DNA of 64,000 nucleotides from Chitinophagales bacterium (GTDB lineage Bacteria; Bacteroidota; Bacteroidia; Chitinophagales; Saprospiraceae). The notes beneath the pieces are model-generated. The model saw nothing but the letters and a program-made list of their open reading frames with translations. It was not told the DNA's origin and did not search any database. Made by a program: the position numbers and the translations under genes. The stretch is from contig JAAFJN010000024.1 of the NCBI GenBank assembly GCA_013298845.1, positions 1 to 64,000 on the forward strand, in the 5' to 3' direction. Position 1 is the first letter of the stretch. Every line of letters begins with the position of its first letter. Positions 1 to 9,244 of the stretch are shown here, in pieces.

Positions 1-808
1 CATCATCCGGTGTTGTTCCGTCAAATTCACCACCAGCATCGGCTACATCATCGCGCTGGATAGAGAACCAAAACTGGCCTTTACCGGTATATACTTCGTC
101 CCAGTCGTAAGAATCATCTTCTGCAAAAGCAACTACGGCATATTTCAAATGAGGCGCACCACCGAAAAACTCAATACCGTCATCGGAGTTAGCGTACACC
201 TCAACGTATTCGAGTTTGGTGCCGTTACCTACACCAGCCAAGGTAAGACCATTCAATTCGTTACCAGAGGCAATTTGGCGACCACCGTGGCGAATAGATA
301 CATATTTTAATACGCCAGAATTATCGGCATTGTCGGTGCCACCATAAATACCACGTGTTTCGGTAGTAGGAATACCTTCTACGTTTACTTCGCTGTTACC
401 GTTTTTCTGGGTAACACCTTTACCCAAAATAACCAAACCACCCCAAAGCGCATTGTCTTTTGGACCCAAGTCAGTTGGGTTATTTACATCATCTTCTTCT
501 GCCGTAAAAATGATAGGCTCCGTTACAGTGCCTTCGGCAAAAATTTTAGCACCACGACAGATTACGAGCGCAGATGGATTACCTACGTCGGCCCGTGGCG
601 TGAATTTCACCACAGTACCTTCCTCGATATTGAGTGTGGCACCATCCTCTACAAACACAACACCATCGCAGAGATACACGTTGTTCTTTGTCCAGTTGAT
701 GGTTTGTCCGGCCTGAATGTCGGTATCAGTGACATTTACCGTTGTTTGTGCATTCATCTGGAATGAAAACACAATCAGCATTAAAATAAGTTTAATGATT
801 TTTTTCAT
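1..808 (-). CDS. Secreted right-handed parallel-beta-type protein, N-terminal part (runs off left edge)
   Basis: The frame is open on the minus strand from an ATG at 808 to the window edge, so only the first ~269 residues are present. The protein begins with a clear signal peptide (MKKIIKLILMLIVFSFQMNAQ). It continues with a pattern of short beta strands and Gly/Asn turns such as 'GPKDNALWGGLVILGKG' and 'GVLKYVSIRHGG'. This pattern is common in a secreted Bacteroidota family built on a parallel beta helix and usually ending in a T9SS sorting domain. The C-terminus is not visible, so the sorting route is inferred. No enzyme motif is recognisable and the function is unknown. Confidence 0.85.
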   Translation of the reverse strand, partial: MKKIIKLILMLIVFSFQMNAQTTVNVTDTDIQAGQTINWTKNNVYLCDGVVFVEDGATLNIEEGTVVKFTPRADVGNPSALVICRGAKIFAEGTVTEPIIFTAEEDDVNNPTDLGPKDNALWGGLVILGKGVTQKNGNSEVNVEGIPTTETRGIYGGTDNADNSGVLKYVSIRHGGRQIASGNELNGLTLAGVGNGTKLEYVEVYANSDDGIEFFGGAPHLKYAVVAFAEDDSYDWDEVYTGKGQFWFSIQRDDVADAGGEFDGTTPDD

Positions 809-957
809 AAGAAAACAATTTTTGGTTTCATCTTCGTGAATAATTTAGTGTGTTTGAAACCGCCGCAAAGGTCAATCTTAGTTAGGGAGTGTATAAAAAG
901 CGTAGTTTAAAAGTAGGTTAATTTTAATGTATACTTATAAAAAATAATGCTATTTTG

Positions 958-1002
958 GAAAAAAATACCCTTTGCCAAAGCACGAGAACTTTGGTAAAGG
1001 GT
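958..1002 (-). terminator. Rho-independent terminator of mnmG
   Basis: On the minus strand, ACCCTTTACCAAAG (1002-989) pairs with CTTTGGCAAAGGGT (980-967) around an 8-nt loop, and a T-run follows at 966-958. It lies about 30 bp after the mnmG stop codon. Confidence 0.8.
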
Positions 1003-1031
1003 TCGCCTTAAACGGAAGGTCGTTATTCTTA

Positions 1032-2897
1032 CTACCGGTTCAAATGAATCAATAATACACTAACGTCGGCGGGACTAACGCCCGAAATGCGGCTGGCCTG
1101 ACCAATGGTGCGCGGGCGCAATTTGCTCAATTTGTGCCGTGCCTCAATGCTCAGCGCGTGCATCGCGTTGTAATCGAGCGTATCGCCGAGGTGCAGGTTT
1201 TCCAAACGCGCCACTTTGGCCACCATTTCGCGTTCTTTTTGAATGTAGCCGTCGTATTTCATGTTAATTTCGGCCAATTCCACAAATTCCTGTTCGTAGG
1301 GCGACAAAAAGCCCCCCAATTCCGTGAGCGCGGCGGCCATACCTTTAATATCGGTTTGAGGGCGCAAAATGATGTTGTGCAAACGCGTTTTTTGCACCGT
1401 TGGCGCCGAACCAACACTTTCCAGGTACGCGTTAATTTCGTCGGGCTGAATGGAAGCATTTTTGAAAAAGCCCTCGATTTCGGCGGTCGCCTGATTTTTC
1501 GCGCGCACGCGATCCATCCGTTCGTCGGCCCCCAGCATACCCAGGCGGTGGGCAATGGGCGTTAGGCGCAAATCGGCGTTGTCCTGGCGCAACAAAATGC
1601 GGTATTCGGCCCGGCTGGTAAACATACGGTAAGGTTCTTCGGTGCCTTTGTTCACCAAATCATCAATCAATACCCCGATATAGGCTTCCGAACGGCCCAA
1701 AATGAGCGGATCTTCTTCTTTTACGGCCAATGCTGCGTTGATGCCCGCCATCAGGCCCTGGCAACCCGCTTCTTCGTAACCCGTGGTGCCGTTGATTTGT
1801 CCGGCAAAAAACAGGTTTTTGACCAAATGCGTTTCCAACGACGTTTTTAACTGCGTGGGCGGAAAAAAATCGTATTCAATGGCGTAACCCGGCCGGAACA
1901 TGCGGCAGTTTTCCAAACCCGGAATGTGGGTCAGGGCTTTGTATTGCACGTCTTCGGGCAGCGACGACGAAAACCCGTTGATATAAATTTCGCAGGTATC
2001 GCGGCCTTCCGGTTCGATAAAGAGTTGATGTTGGTCTTTTTCGGCAAAACGGTCAATTTTATCTTCAATGCTGGGGCAATAACGCGGCCCCAACCCCTGA
2101 ATCCGCCCGTTGAACATGGGCGATTTGTCAAAACCCGTGCGCAAAATATCGTGCACCTTTTGGTTGGTGTACGTGATATGGCAAGGCATTTGGTCCGTCA
2201 ATGCCGGTGTATCGGTGTACGAAAACTTTCCGGCGGGTGTATCGCCGGGTTGTTCTTCGCATTTGGAAAAATCAATGGTACGCCCGTCAATGCGCGGCGG
2301 GGTACCGGTTTTCATGCGGCCCGCTTCAAAACCCAATTCGACCAATTGTTCGGTAATGCCTTTGGCCGCCGATTCACCGGCGCGGCCACCGCCCAATTGT
2401 TTTTCGCCAATGTGGATAATGCCGTTGAGGAAAGTGCCGTTGGTGAGTACCACGGCTTCACTTTCAATTTCGAGGCCCATGCCGGTGTATACGCCGCGTA
2501 CGCGGCCGTCTTTTACGATCAAACCCTTCACCATGTCTTGCCAAAAATCCACGTTGGGATGCGCTTCGAGCATCATCCGCCATTTGCGCGCAAACTGGTT
2601 GCGGTCGCTTTGGGCCCGGGGACTCCACATAGCGGGGCCTTTGGAGCGGTTGAGCATTCGGAACTGCACCATAGTATGGTCGGTAACGATGCCCGAATAA
2701 CCGCAAAGCGCGTCAATTTCGCGGACAATCTGCCCTTTGGCCACACCGCCCATGGCGGGGTTACAACTCATTTGGGCGATGGTTTGCATGTTCATGGTGG
2801 CTAAAAGGACTTTGCAGCCCATATTGGCGGCTCCCACGGCGGCTTCGCAACCCGCGTGCCCGGCACCCACTACAATGACGTCGTATTTTGGAAACAT
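1032..2897 (-). CDS. mnmG: tRNA uridine-5-carboxymethylaminomethyl modification enzyme MnmG (GidA)
   Basis: This FAD-dependent enzyme works with MnmE to install the carboxymethylaminomethyl group on the wobble uridine of certain tRNAs in the cytoplasm. At 621 residues it has the family's normal length. The N-terminal dinucleotide-binding motif GAGHAGCEAA begins at about residue 11, and GidA signatures follow (for example GGGRAGESAA and the C-terminal RPRTIGQASRISG). The frame stays open upstream to 2969, but those 24 extra codons translate an intergenic heptad repeat. The ATG at 2897, giving MFPKYDVIVVGAG, is therefore chosen. A TATCTTTG promoter box lies 25 bp upstream. The gene stands alone, convergent with nothing and divergent from the lysozyme gene. 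Confidence 0.97.
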   Translation of the reverse strand: MFPKYDVIVVGAGHAGCEAAVGAANMGCKVLLATMNMQTIAQMSCNPAMGGVAKGQIVREIDALCGYSGIVTDHTMVQFRMLNRSKGPAMWSPRAQSDRNQFARKWRMMLEAHPNVDFWQDMVKGLIVKDGRVRGVYTGMGLEIESEAVVLTNGTFLNGIIHIGEKQLGGGRAGESAAKGITEQLVELGFEAGRMKTGTPPRIDGRTIDFSKCEEQPGDTPAGKFSYTDTPALTDQMPCHITYTNQKVHDILRTGFDKSPMFNGRIQGLGPRYCPSIEDKIDRFAEKDQHQLFIEPEGRDTCEIYINGFSSSLPEDVQYKALTHIPGLENCRMFRPGYAIEYDFFPPTQLKTSLETHLVKNLFFAGQINGTTGYEEAGCQGLMAGINAALAVKEEDPLILGRSEAYIGVLIDDLVNKGTEEPYRMFTSRAEYRILLRQDNADLRLTPIAHRLGMLGADERMDRVRAKNQATAEIEGFFKNASIQPDEINAYLESVGSAPTVQKTRLHNIILRPQTDIKGMAAALTELGGFLSPYEQEFVELAEINMKYDGYIQKEREMVAKVARLENLHLGDTLDYNAMHALSIEARHKLSKLRPRTIGQASRISGVSPADVSVLLIHLNR

Positions 2898-2921
2898 AGT
2901 GTTGTTGTTAAAAAATGGCCG

Positions 2922-2929
2922 CAAAGATA
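2922..2929 (-). promoter_or_regulatory. Bacteroidota -7 promoter box of mnmG
   Basis: TATCTTTG on the minus strand matches the TAnnTTTG consensus of Bacteroidota housekeeping promoters. It sits 25 bp before the chosen mnmG start. No clear -33 TTG was found. Confidence 0.55.
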
Positions 2930-2940
2930 CGGGAAAAATA

Positions 2941-3165
2941 TTGAACATCGAACACCGAACACCGAACACCGATTTTGAACACCGAACGCCGAATATCGAA
3001 CGCCGAACACCGAATGTTTTTAATGATTAAATTTTTTTGGTGCAAATTAAAAAGCCCCCACTGATTATTTACCGGACAGGGCACTGGTACTGCGTTCGGA
3101 AAAAATACTTCGGTGTTCGGCGTTCAAAATCGATGTTCGGCGTTCGATGTTCGGTGTTCGACGGT
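2941..3165. repeat. Composite inverted heptad repeat element, copy A
   Basis: The left arm (2941-3015) is about ten degenerate 7-bp units of the type GAACACC/GAACGCC/GAACATC with GATTTT interruptions. The right arm (3109-3163) is the same unit in reverse complement (GGTGTTC). A roughly 95-bp non-repetitive core lies between them. The right border reads AAATACTTCGGTGTTCGG and recurs in copies B and C. The element fills the space between the divergent mnmG and lysozyme genes. Confidence 0.85.
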
Positions 3166-3346
3166 TCATTCCGTTTAGCACCTTAATCTGGTCGTTTGGT
3201 GCCGCTTTTTGCGTCATTCGGCAAAAGTCCGGACGGATAGTGTTGTTATTCCCGGGTTTGGCAATATTTTTGCACCCGTTAAAGAGCAACCGGGTATTTT
3301 ATTCACCTCATTTGAGGCCACAAAAAACCGGAAGCCCGACCAAAAT

Positions 3347-4051
3347 ATGCGCTGGCTACTTGTTATTCCATTTATTATTGCACCCGTTTGGTGCGCTGAA
3401 AGTATCGGTTTACTGGTACTGGCGCCCGGTGCGCAATTGACGGGAGTGGATGTATCGCACCACCAAAAGCGCATTGAATGGGACTCGGTGGTGCGCAAAG
3501 AAAATATCCATTTTGCGTTTGTGAAAGCAACGGAAGGTGGCGATTTTCGCGATTCGTTGTTCTGCACCAACTGGGATGCGTTGGCGCGCCTGGGCATAAA
3601 ACGCGGTGCTTACCACTTTTTTCGGGGGTATGGCTGCGGTTACGACCAAGCGACCCATTTTTTGAGCAGCGTAGATATGGTCACCGGCGATTTGCCGCCC
3701 GTACTCGACGTAGAAACCCTGGACGGCAGCAGCCCGGAAGCATTGGCGACCGAATTGCACATTTGGCTCAATACCATCGAATTGCATTTGGCCGTTAAAC
3801 CCATTATTTATTCCAACCAAAACTTTTTTGACCGCTATTTGGCCGATAAAGGTTTTGACAAATACCCCCTCTGGATTGCCCGTTATTCGCAGGATGCACC
3901 CGCCTTGACGGATAGTTATTACTGGACTTTTTGGCAATTTACCAACAAAGGCTGTTTAGAGGGTATTTCAGAAAAAGTAGATTTAAATGTTTTTTCCGGC
4001 ACCCCGGAAATGCTGGATGATATGAGCTACCGCAAAGTAGCCATTCCGTAA
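3347..4051 (+). CDS. Secreted GH25 family lysozyme (muramidase)
   Basis: A predicted peptidoglycan hydrolase that cleaves the MurNAc-GlcNAc bond. Family landmarks are present: DVSHHQ (residues 35-40) near the start, the catalytic DVE pair at 121-123, IIYSN, and the late WTFWQF strand. The domain covers almost the whole 234-residue protein, so no separate wall-binding domain is present. The start ATG at 3347 gives a good signal peptide (MRWLLVIPFIIAPVWCA). The open frame upstream to 3209 reads through the repeat element and is unlikely to be coding. The substrate could be the cell's own wall or that of other bacteria; the sequence does not decide this. Confidence 0.9.
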   Translation: MRWLLVIPFIIAPVWCAESIGLLVLAPGAQLTGVDVSHHQKRIEWDSVVRKENIHFAFVKATEGGDFRDSLFCTNWDALARLGIKRGAYHFFRGYGCGYDQATHFLSSVDMVTGDLPPVLDVETLDGSSPEALATELHIWLNTIELHLAVKPIIYSNQNFFDRYLADKGFDKYPLWIARYSQDAPALTDSYYWTFWQFTNKGCLEGISEKVDLNVFSGTPEMLDDMSYRKVAIP

Positions 4052-4138
4052 GATACAACACAAATTTTGGAAACAGCGTATACCTGTTTCTGAGGATACA
4101 TCACCTCCTCATTTTTATTCCCGCCTGCTTTTTTATGA

Positions 4139-4176
4139 TGGCCCGGACTCAGCATCCGGGCCTCATTGCTTTTTGT
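4139..4176 (+). terminator. Probable terminator after the GH25 gene
   Basis: GGCCCGGA (4140-4147) and TCCGGGCC (4155-4162) form a perfect stem around a 7-nt loop. A short T-rich tract (TTGCTTTTT) follows. Confidence 0.6.
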
Positions 4177-4295
4177 ACGGAGCGTCGCTTGGTTTTGTGC
4201 ACCACATTGGGATATGTATCGGGGTTTTCCGGCACAAAACCTGCCAAGTCGAAGTATATTTTACACCTTAATGGTACACCAAGAGCAATTGCGCT

Positions 4296-4303
4296 TATAT
4301 TTG
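4296..4303 (+). promoter_or_regulatory. -7 promoter box of the PorP/SprF gene
   Basis: TATATTTG matches TAnnTTTG and lies 27 bp before the ATG at 4331. The position supports that start over upstream in-frame codons. Confidence 0.5.
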
Positions 4304-4330
4304 CCACATCATTTTATTTATGTGTACCCA

Positions 4331-5383
4331 ATGAGAAAACTTTACCAGCCGATTGTCACGCTGTGCTTGTTGTTTGTTGCCTTTGCCGCAGCCGCACAAG
4401 ACCCCCGCTTTTCCCAATATTACGCCTCTCCTTACAACCTCAACCCCGCGTTGACGGGCGTTTTTAACGGCCAATGCCGCACAACGCTCAATTACCGCGA
4501 CCAATGGAACAGTGTACTAACCACGGTGCCGTTCCGAACTTATTCTGTATCGGGTGAATACCGCCGCGCTTTGGCCTCCGACGACTACGTTGCCTTCGGG
4601 ATTGGGGCTATGCACGACGAAGTGGGTACCGCCCGTTACCAGCAAAATAAAGCCAGTTTGGGTTTTGCCTTTTTAAAACAACTGGCCGGTGGCCGCAACC
4701 GCAACGAACAATACCTTTCGGCGGGTGCCCAATTGGGTTTTGGCCAAAACTCCATTGACTGGAGCAATCTGTGGTTTAGCCGCCAATACGATGCCTTCAA
4801 TGAAGAACCCGACCTCGGAGCGGGTAACGGCGAAACTTTTGGCGACGGCAATACGCCACTTTACGCCGATTTTAACGCTGGTTTATTGTGGTACATGGTC
4901 ATGGAAAACGATGGATTCTTTTACATCGGCGGGGCGGGTCACCACCTCAACCAACCCAAAATTTCGCTGATGCAAACCAACAACACGGTGATGTACCGCC
5001 GGTGGTCGGGCCACCTGGGCGGACAGTTTCCGGTGAGTGAGGTTTTGAGCCTGTTACCGGCCGTTCAAGTGATGAAACAAGGGCCGTCGTTCGAAGCAGA
5101 TTTCGGGATGAACGTCCGGTATTGCAACAACGACCTCAACGAACTGGCTTTGCGCGCGGGCGTGTGGTCGCGCCTCGGGAACCGCCTCAACAGCGGTATT
5201 CACAGCGATGCACTCACAATTGTGACCATGCTCGAACTCAACCGCGTGATGGTGGGCCTGAGTTACGACCTTACCGTTTCGTCGCTGCGCCGGGCCAACA
5301 ACTCGCGTGGTGCTTTTGAAATTTCACTCAGTTATTACCATCCGGAGCGCCGTCGCTCCAAAGTGACCTGCCCAAGGTTCTGA
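4331..5383 (+). CDS. PorP/SprF family type IX secretion outer-membrane protein
   Basis: A 350-residue outer-membrane beta-barrel protein of the PorP/SprF family. In these bacteria the family associates with the T9SS and the anchoring of large adhesins. After a signal peptide ending AAAAQ it has the family signature DPRFSQYYASPYNLNPALTG. The rest is a run of amphipathic strands (for example 'YLSAGAQLGFGQNSIDW'). The C-terminal strand ends near LSYYHPE. The start at 4331 agrees with the signal peptide and the promoter box; the longer frame from 4166 does not. The next gene starts 11 bp after the stop, so the two are probably co-transcribed. The genome presumably has several paralogues, so no sprF or porP symbol is assigned. 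Confidence 0.92.
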   Translation: MRKLYQPIVTLCLLFVAFAAAAQDPRFSQYYASPYNLNPALTGVFNGQCRTTLNYRDQWNSVLTTVPFRTYSVSGEYRRALASDDYVAFGIGAMHDEVGTARYQQNKASLGFAFLKQLAGGRNRNEQYLSAGAQLGFGQNSIDWSNLWFSRQYDAFNEEPDLGAGNGETFGDGNTPLYADFNAGLLWYMVMENDGFFYIGGAGHHLNQPKISLMQTNNTVMYRRWSGHLGGQFPVSEVLSLLPAVQVMKQGPSFEADFGMNVRYCNNDLNELALRAGVWSRLGNRLNSGIHSDALTIVTMLELNRVMVGLSYDLTVSSLRRANNSRGAFEISLSYYHPERRRSKVTCPRF

Positions 5384-5394
5384 TTCAATCGTTC

Positions 5395-6873
5395 ATGGCA
5401 ACAGTTCAGCAGCGCATTATTTTTGGTTTAAAAGTCAGGCAGTTTCGACAAGAAAAAGGCTGGAATTTTGAAGAATTAAGCCGCCATACCGGAATTTCCA
5501 TTTCTTATCTCAACGAAATTGAGAAAGGGAAAAAATACCCGCTGGCCGAAAATCAAAAAAAATTGGCCAAAGCCCTCGGGGTGCACCGCGATACGCTCAC
5601 CTCTCCCGCGCTGACCAAACAATACGGGCCGCTGGGCGATTTGTTGCAAAGTAATTTCCTCAACGAACTGCCGCTCGAACTATTTGGCATCGAACTGCAA
5701 CAGGTGGTGGAAATTATTGCCAAAGCCCCCGACCGCGTCAATGCGTTTATTTCGGCCCTGCTCGGCATTGCCCGTAATTATTCGTTGCGCGACGAAAATT
5801 TCTTTTTTGCCGCCCTGCGCGCTTACCAGGAGTTGAACATGAATTACTTCGCCGATATTGAACAAATGGCCGAAGAATTTACGCAAAAACACCAAATCAA
5901 CATCGAAAAACCGGTCCAATACGGCGATTTGCTGCGCATTATCACCGCCGAATACCAATACACGGTGGACGATCAAGGGCTGGCCCGCTACCCCGAACTC
6001 GACCGAATGCGGTCGGTGTTTATCCCCCAAAAACGCACCCTTATGCTGCATCCGGGCCTTACCGAACAGCAGAAAGCGTTTCAGTTGGCCAAAGAACTGG
6101 GTTTTGTGGTCATGGGCCTCAAGGAGCGGCCTTTGGCAAGTTCCATGCTGCGGGTCAGTAATTTTGAAGAAACCCTGAACAACTACAAAGCCGGGTATTT
6201 TGCGGTGGCGATTTTGATCAACAGCGCCGCGTTTAAACGCGAACTGGACGGCCTTTTTTCCAAAAAAACCTGGGAAGAAGCGACTTTTTTGCAATTACTC
6301 GGTCGTTTCGACGTGAGTCCGGCGGTGTTATTTCAGCGGTTTAATATTATTTCCAAAGATTTTGATTTGCACAAAATCTTCTTTTTCCGCACCCTGCACC
6401 GCACCCCGAACGACTATTTTCAAATTGATAAGGAACTCCACCTCAACCGCCGCCACGAGCCACACGCTTCGGGCCTGGATGAGCATTATTGCCGCCGATG
6501 GTTGTCCATTGATTTGCTGCGCGAACTGTATCGGCAGGGCGAAGCAGGGCACGGCAAAGTGCTGCCGGGTATTCAGCGGGCTACCTTTGCCAATACCGGC
6601 GAAGAGTACCTGTGCGTATCGCTGGCCCAATCGGGCGCACCCGACAGCGCCACCAACGTCAGTGTGATGTTGGGGATTTTGATGGACGATAATGCGCGGA
6701 AAAGCATCGGATTTATTGATGATCCTGCCATTCCGCGCACGACCGTTAACGTTACCTGCGAACGCTGCGACATTGCCGATTGCACCGTTCGGGTAGCGCC
6801 ACCAACGGTCATCCAGCGCCGCGACGAACGCAAAAAAACGCTGGATGCCCTGAGGAAGTTAGTGGAAAAGTAA
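5395..6873 (+). CDS. ScfR/RamB-like HTH transcriptional regulator with degenerate M78 domain
   Basis: A 492-residue regulator. Residues ~8-62 are an XRE-type helix-turn-helix (LSRHTGISISYLNEIEKGKK). The middle resembles the ImmA/IrrE (M78) fold. However, the helix that should carry the metal-binding HExxH reads QQKAFQLAKELGF (~residues 223-235), with no histidine pair, so peptidase activity is unlikely. The C-terminus (CERCDIADCTVRVAPP) has the Cys-rich pattern of the DUF2083 domain. This domain order matches the short-chain-fatty-acyl regulators ScfR and RamB, which act on acyl-CoA metabolism genes. That role is inferred here, and the target genes are unknown. It lies 11 bp after the PorP-like gene. 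Confidence 0.85.
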   Translation: MATVQQRIIFGLKVRQFRQEKGWNFEELSRHTGISISYLNEIEKGKKYPLAENQKKLAKALGVHRDTLTSPALTKQYGPLGDLLQSNFLNELPLELFGIELQQVVEIIAKAPDRVNAFISALLGIARNYSLRDENFFFAALRAYQELNMNYFADIEQMAEEFTQKHQINIEKPVQYGDLLRIITAEYQYTVDDQGLARYPELDRMRSVFIPQKRTLMLHPGLTEQQKAFQLAKELGFVVMGLKERPLASSMLRVSNFEETLNNYKAGYFAVAILINSAAFKRELDGLFSKKTWEEATFLQLLGRFDVSPAVLFQRFNIISKDFDLHKIFFFRTLHRTPNDYFQIDKELHLNRRHEPHASGLDEHYCRRWLSIDLLRELYRQGEAGHGKVLPGIQRATFANTGEEYLCVSLAQSGAPDSATNVSVMLGILMDDNARKSIGFIDDPAIPRTTVNVTCERCDIADCTVRVAPPTVIQRRDERKKTLDALRKLVEK

Positions 6874-6888
6874 GATCTAAGGTCTTTT

Positions 6889-8982
6889 TCACCACGAAGA
6901 TACTACCACCAGTTTCCCGCTAAACAATTGTTGTTCTTGCCGCACGAATACGGTGTAATGGCCATTTTCCCAATCTAAAGTCCGCAAACGGATGTTCCGT
7001 TCCGTTGCGCTCCAATTGCGGCGGTGCACCAGTCGGCCGAGCGCATCGTACACTTCCACGGTAGCGTCGCCGGCAAAAGATTCGGGTAGCCACAATTGTG
7101 CTTCGCCGGAGGCCGGGTTAGGCTGGATGCGCAAGGTTTGCGCCGCCGCAATGGCTTCTTGTTGGCCCACCACAATTTGGGTAGGCACGGGATTGACGGG
7201 CAAAACCTGGCCTTTATCGTCAATCAGGCGGATTTTTTCCAAACTCAATGACACCGGTCCGGGCGTACCATTGTCACTTTGCAGGATAAAATAACACACC
7301 GTACCGTTGATATTGTTCAACGCCACGCGGTCAATATTACAAATGACAACGTCGGTTTCGCGGTGCCCCGGCAGTTGTTTGGCCAAACTCACCGTATGCT
7401 GGGCGTTGCCAAAAATGGAATTGGAAAAATAAGGTGAAATAATTAATCCGGCCTCCGGGTTGCTGCTTTTAATGGTAAAAGCAATGCCGTACGCTTTTTG
7501 AACGGGCTGAGCGGGAGTACCCAATCGCACCTCTCCAATGATTTGGTTCGACGAATCAAGGACGGAATAATTGAGGTTAAACCACAAATCGGGGGCGTTT
7601 TCGGCGGTAACGGGTAAAAACGCTACCGGGTGGCTTTGTTCGTAGTTTTGCGCAACGGCCGCTACATCAAAATTATTGATAAAACCCGATCCGTCGCAAT
7701 CCACGTGTTTCAAGTTGGTACCGCTGAGCAGCGAAGCCGTCCAATAAGCGCCCGTTTGGGCCACCCATTCGATGCTGGTATCGGCGCGGGGCGGGCCGTA
7801 AGTACCGTTGACCAACCCAATATTGAGCACGTCCATATTATTAGCAATTCCATCGTAATCGGTATCGCCGGGCCAAATGCAATCGTTGCCCTGAAGGGTA
7901 TTTTCCGTTGAGCAGCCCGATGCATCGGTAACGGTTACCTGATAAAGCGCGCCTGGCACAATTCCGGTCACCGTGGCCACGGTATCGCCGGTGGACCAGT
8001 TAAACGTGTACGGGCTTTCTCCGCCGGAGGGCACAATCGTAAAGTGGTCGTAGGTGGTGTCGCAAAGGGGATGCGCTTGCGGATCAAGGGCGATAACGAC
8101 CTGTTTTTGGGAGCAGTCGCCCACCACAAATTCAAAATCGCGGTAAAAAGTACTGAGTAATTGCCCGTTGCGGAATTCGGACCCGTACACTGCCGCCACA
8201 AAATGGCCATTTTTGGTGGGCGTACCCGTTATTTGGCCGGTTTGGGGATTTATTTCAACCATCGGATCACCTTCTAATGGCGCAGCAATGGTGTACGGTG
8301 ATATATATTCAATGGTATCAAACGGCGGCGGCAGCGGCGGGGTTGGCATTGGAAAAGAGGGGTCGCCTCCGCTTAACGCCGGACCAAAAAAATACGTAAT
8401 CTCGTCGCCATCGGGGTCGGTGGCAGCGTGATCAAAAAACAAGGGTTGGTTGCTGCACAGCAAGGTGGGCGGCAAAATGGCCCACTGTGGACTGCTGTTT
8501 TGGAGTAATTGTGCTTCACCGGAAATAAAAATGGCGTAGGTCGCACCCACATCTTCCGGGAGGGCAATATTGGTAATGATGGCATTCCGGCAACAGCGTT
8601 GGTACACTGCAAAGTAACCATTGGCATCGAACGGTAACTGGACTTCGGTTTCGTACAAACCCACTTCGATACAAATACCCTGCGGCATAATTCGGCAAGA
8701 ACCTTGTGGCGTAAGGGGAATGGTCGTTACACTGCCGAGTGGTACTAACTGATTGATGATTAAGGTACCAACGCTGTTGTAAATAGCAATATTAGCCGGA
8801 TCATCGAGCGGAGGAACACCATTGTAGCAATCGCGGTACACTTTTAACGTTATTTTGTACCGGTTTTCGCCATTTACAGTGTTTAAAAAGGTGTAAGATA
8901 TTTCGCCACCAACAATGTGGGTCGCCCACAGAGCGGGGCACAGGGCCAAGAAGGTCCAAAAGGAAAGGATAAATTTTTTCAT
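6889..8982 (-). CDS. Large secreted T9SS cargo with SprB-like and dockerin-like segments
   Basis: A 697-residue secreted protein. A signal peptide (~1-20) is followed by a domain beginning THIVGGEISYTFLN with conserved Cys pairs. This N-terminal module recurs in Bacteroidota gliding/adhesin-type proteins. A SprB-like segment (SPYTFNWSTGDT...) lies around residues 310-365. Two dockerin-like calcium loops follow (DTDYDGIANNMDV and DCDGSGFINNFDV, ~372-450). The end is a type A T9SS sorting domain starting IQPNPASGEAQLWLP (~616-697). The protein is probably surface-exposed, with a structural or adhesive role. No catalytic motif is visible. It is convergent with the regulator gene (15-bp gap) and preceded by its own promoter box. 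Confidence 0.88.
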   Translation of the reverse strand: MKKFILSFWTFLALCPALWATHIVGGEISYTFLNTVNGENRYKITLKVYRDCYNGVPPLDDPANIAIYNSVGTLIINQLVPLGSVTTIPLTPQGSCRIMPQGICIEVGLYETEVQLPFDANGYFAVYQRCCRNAIITNIALPEDVGATYAIFISGEAQLLQNSSPQWAILPPTLLCSNQPLFFDHAATDPDGDEITYFFGPALSGGDPSFPMPTPPLPPPFDTIEYISPYTIAAPLEGDPMVEINPQTGQITGTPTKNGHFVAAVYGSEFRNGQLLSTFYRDFEFVVGDCSQKQVVIALDPQAHPLCDTTYDHFTIVPSGGESPYTFNWSTGDTVATVTGIVPGALYQVTVTDASGCSTENTLQGNDCIWPGDTDYDGIANNMDVLNIGLVNGTYGPPRADTSIEWVAQTGAYWTASLLSGTNLKHVDCDGSGFINNFDVAAVAQNYEQSHPVAFLPVTAENAPDLWFNLNYSVLDSSNQIIGEVRLGTPAQPVQKAYGIAFTIKSSNPEAGLIISPYFSNSIFGNAQHTVSLAKQLPGHRETDVVICNIDRVALNNINGTVCYFILQSDNGTPGPVSLSLEKIRLIDDKGQVLPVNPVPTQIVVGQQEAIAAAQTLRIQPNPASGEAQLWLPESFAGDATVEVYDALGRLVHRRNWSATERNIRLRTLDWENGHYTVFVRQEQQLFSGKLVVVSSW

Positions 8983-9014
8983 TCTGAATGTTGAATAAAA
9001 GTGTGATTTTCCGA

Positions 9015-9022
9015 CAAAGATA
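9015..9022 (-). promoter_or_regulatory. -7 promoter box of the T9SS cargo gene
   Basis: TATCTTTG on the minus strand lies 33 bp before the ATG at 8982 and matches TAnnTTTG. Confidence 0.5.
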
Positions 9023-9112
9023 CGGTTTTTAGGGTTGTTTTGTGGACTGGGATCCTGTGCTTTTTTGATATAAGATTTCCGATTTTTGATTATTGAAGTT
9101 TTTTTAAAAACG

Positions 9113-9161
9113 CATCACTCCCCCTCTCATATCTCATCACTCATATCTCCTCACTCCTCTT
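9113..9161. repeat. Solo 7-bp-period CTCATAT/CTCATCA repeat array
   Basis: The sequence reads as consecutive heptads CTCATAT, CTCATCA, CTCATAT, CTCCTCA, CTCCTCT. A related array lies at 49531-49577. No inverted partner arm was found within a few hundred bases. Confidence 0.65.
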
Positions 9162-9244
9162 AAAAAGTCATCGTTGGGGGTGATGTTTATCATAGTGTGC
9201 GTGTTGCGGGGGCTGCAACTTTGTGGTATAAAATAAATACGATT

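Noticed and set aside
1926-2804. 292-codon plus-strand frame inside mnmG
   Set aside because: It is antisense to a well-conserved housekeeping gene and has no domain signature.
2941-3165. Integron-type or attachment site
   Set aside because: No integrase, transposase or gene cassette was found in the window, and the arms are short iterated units rather than a defined core site.
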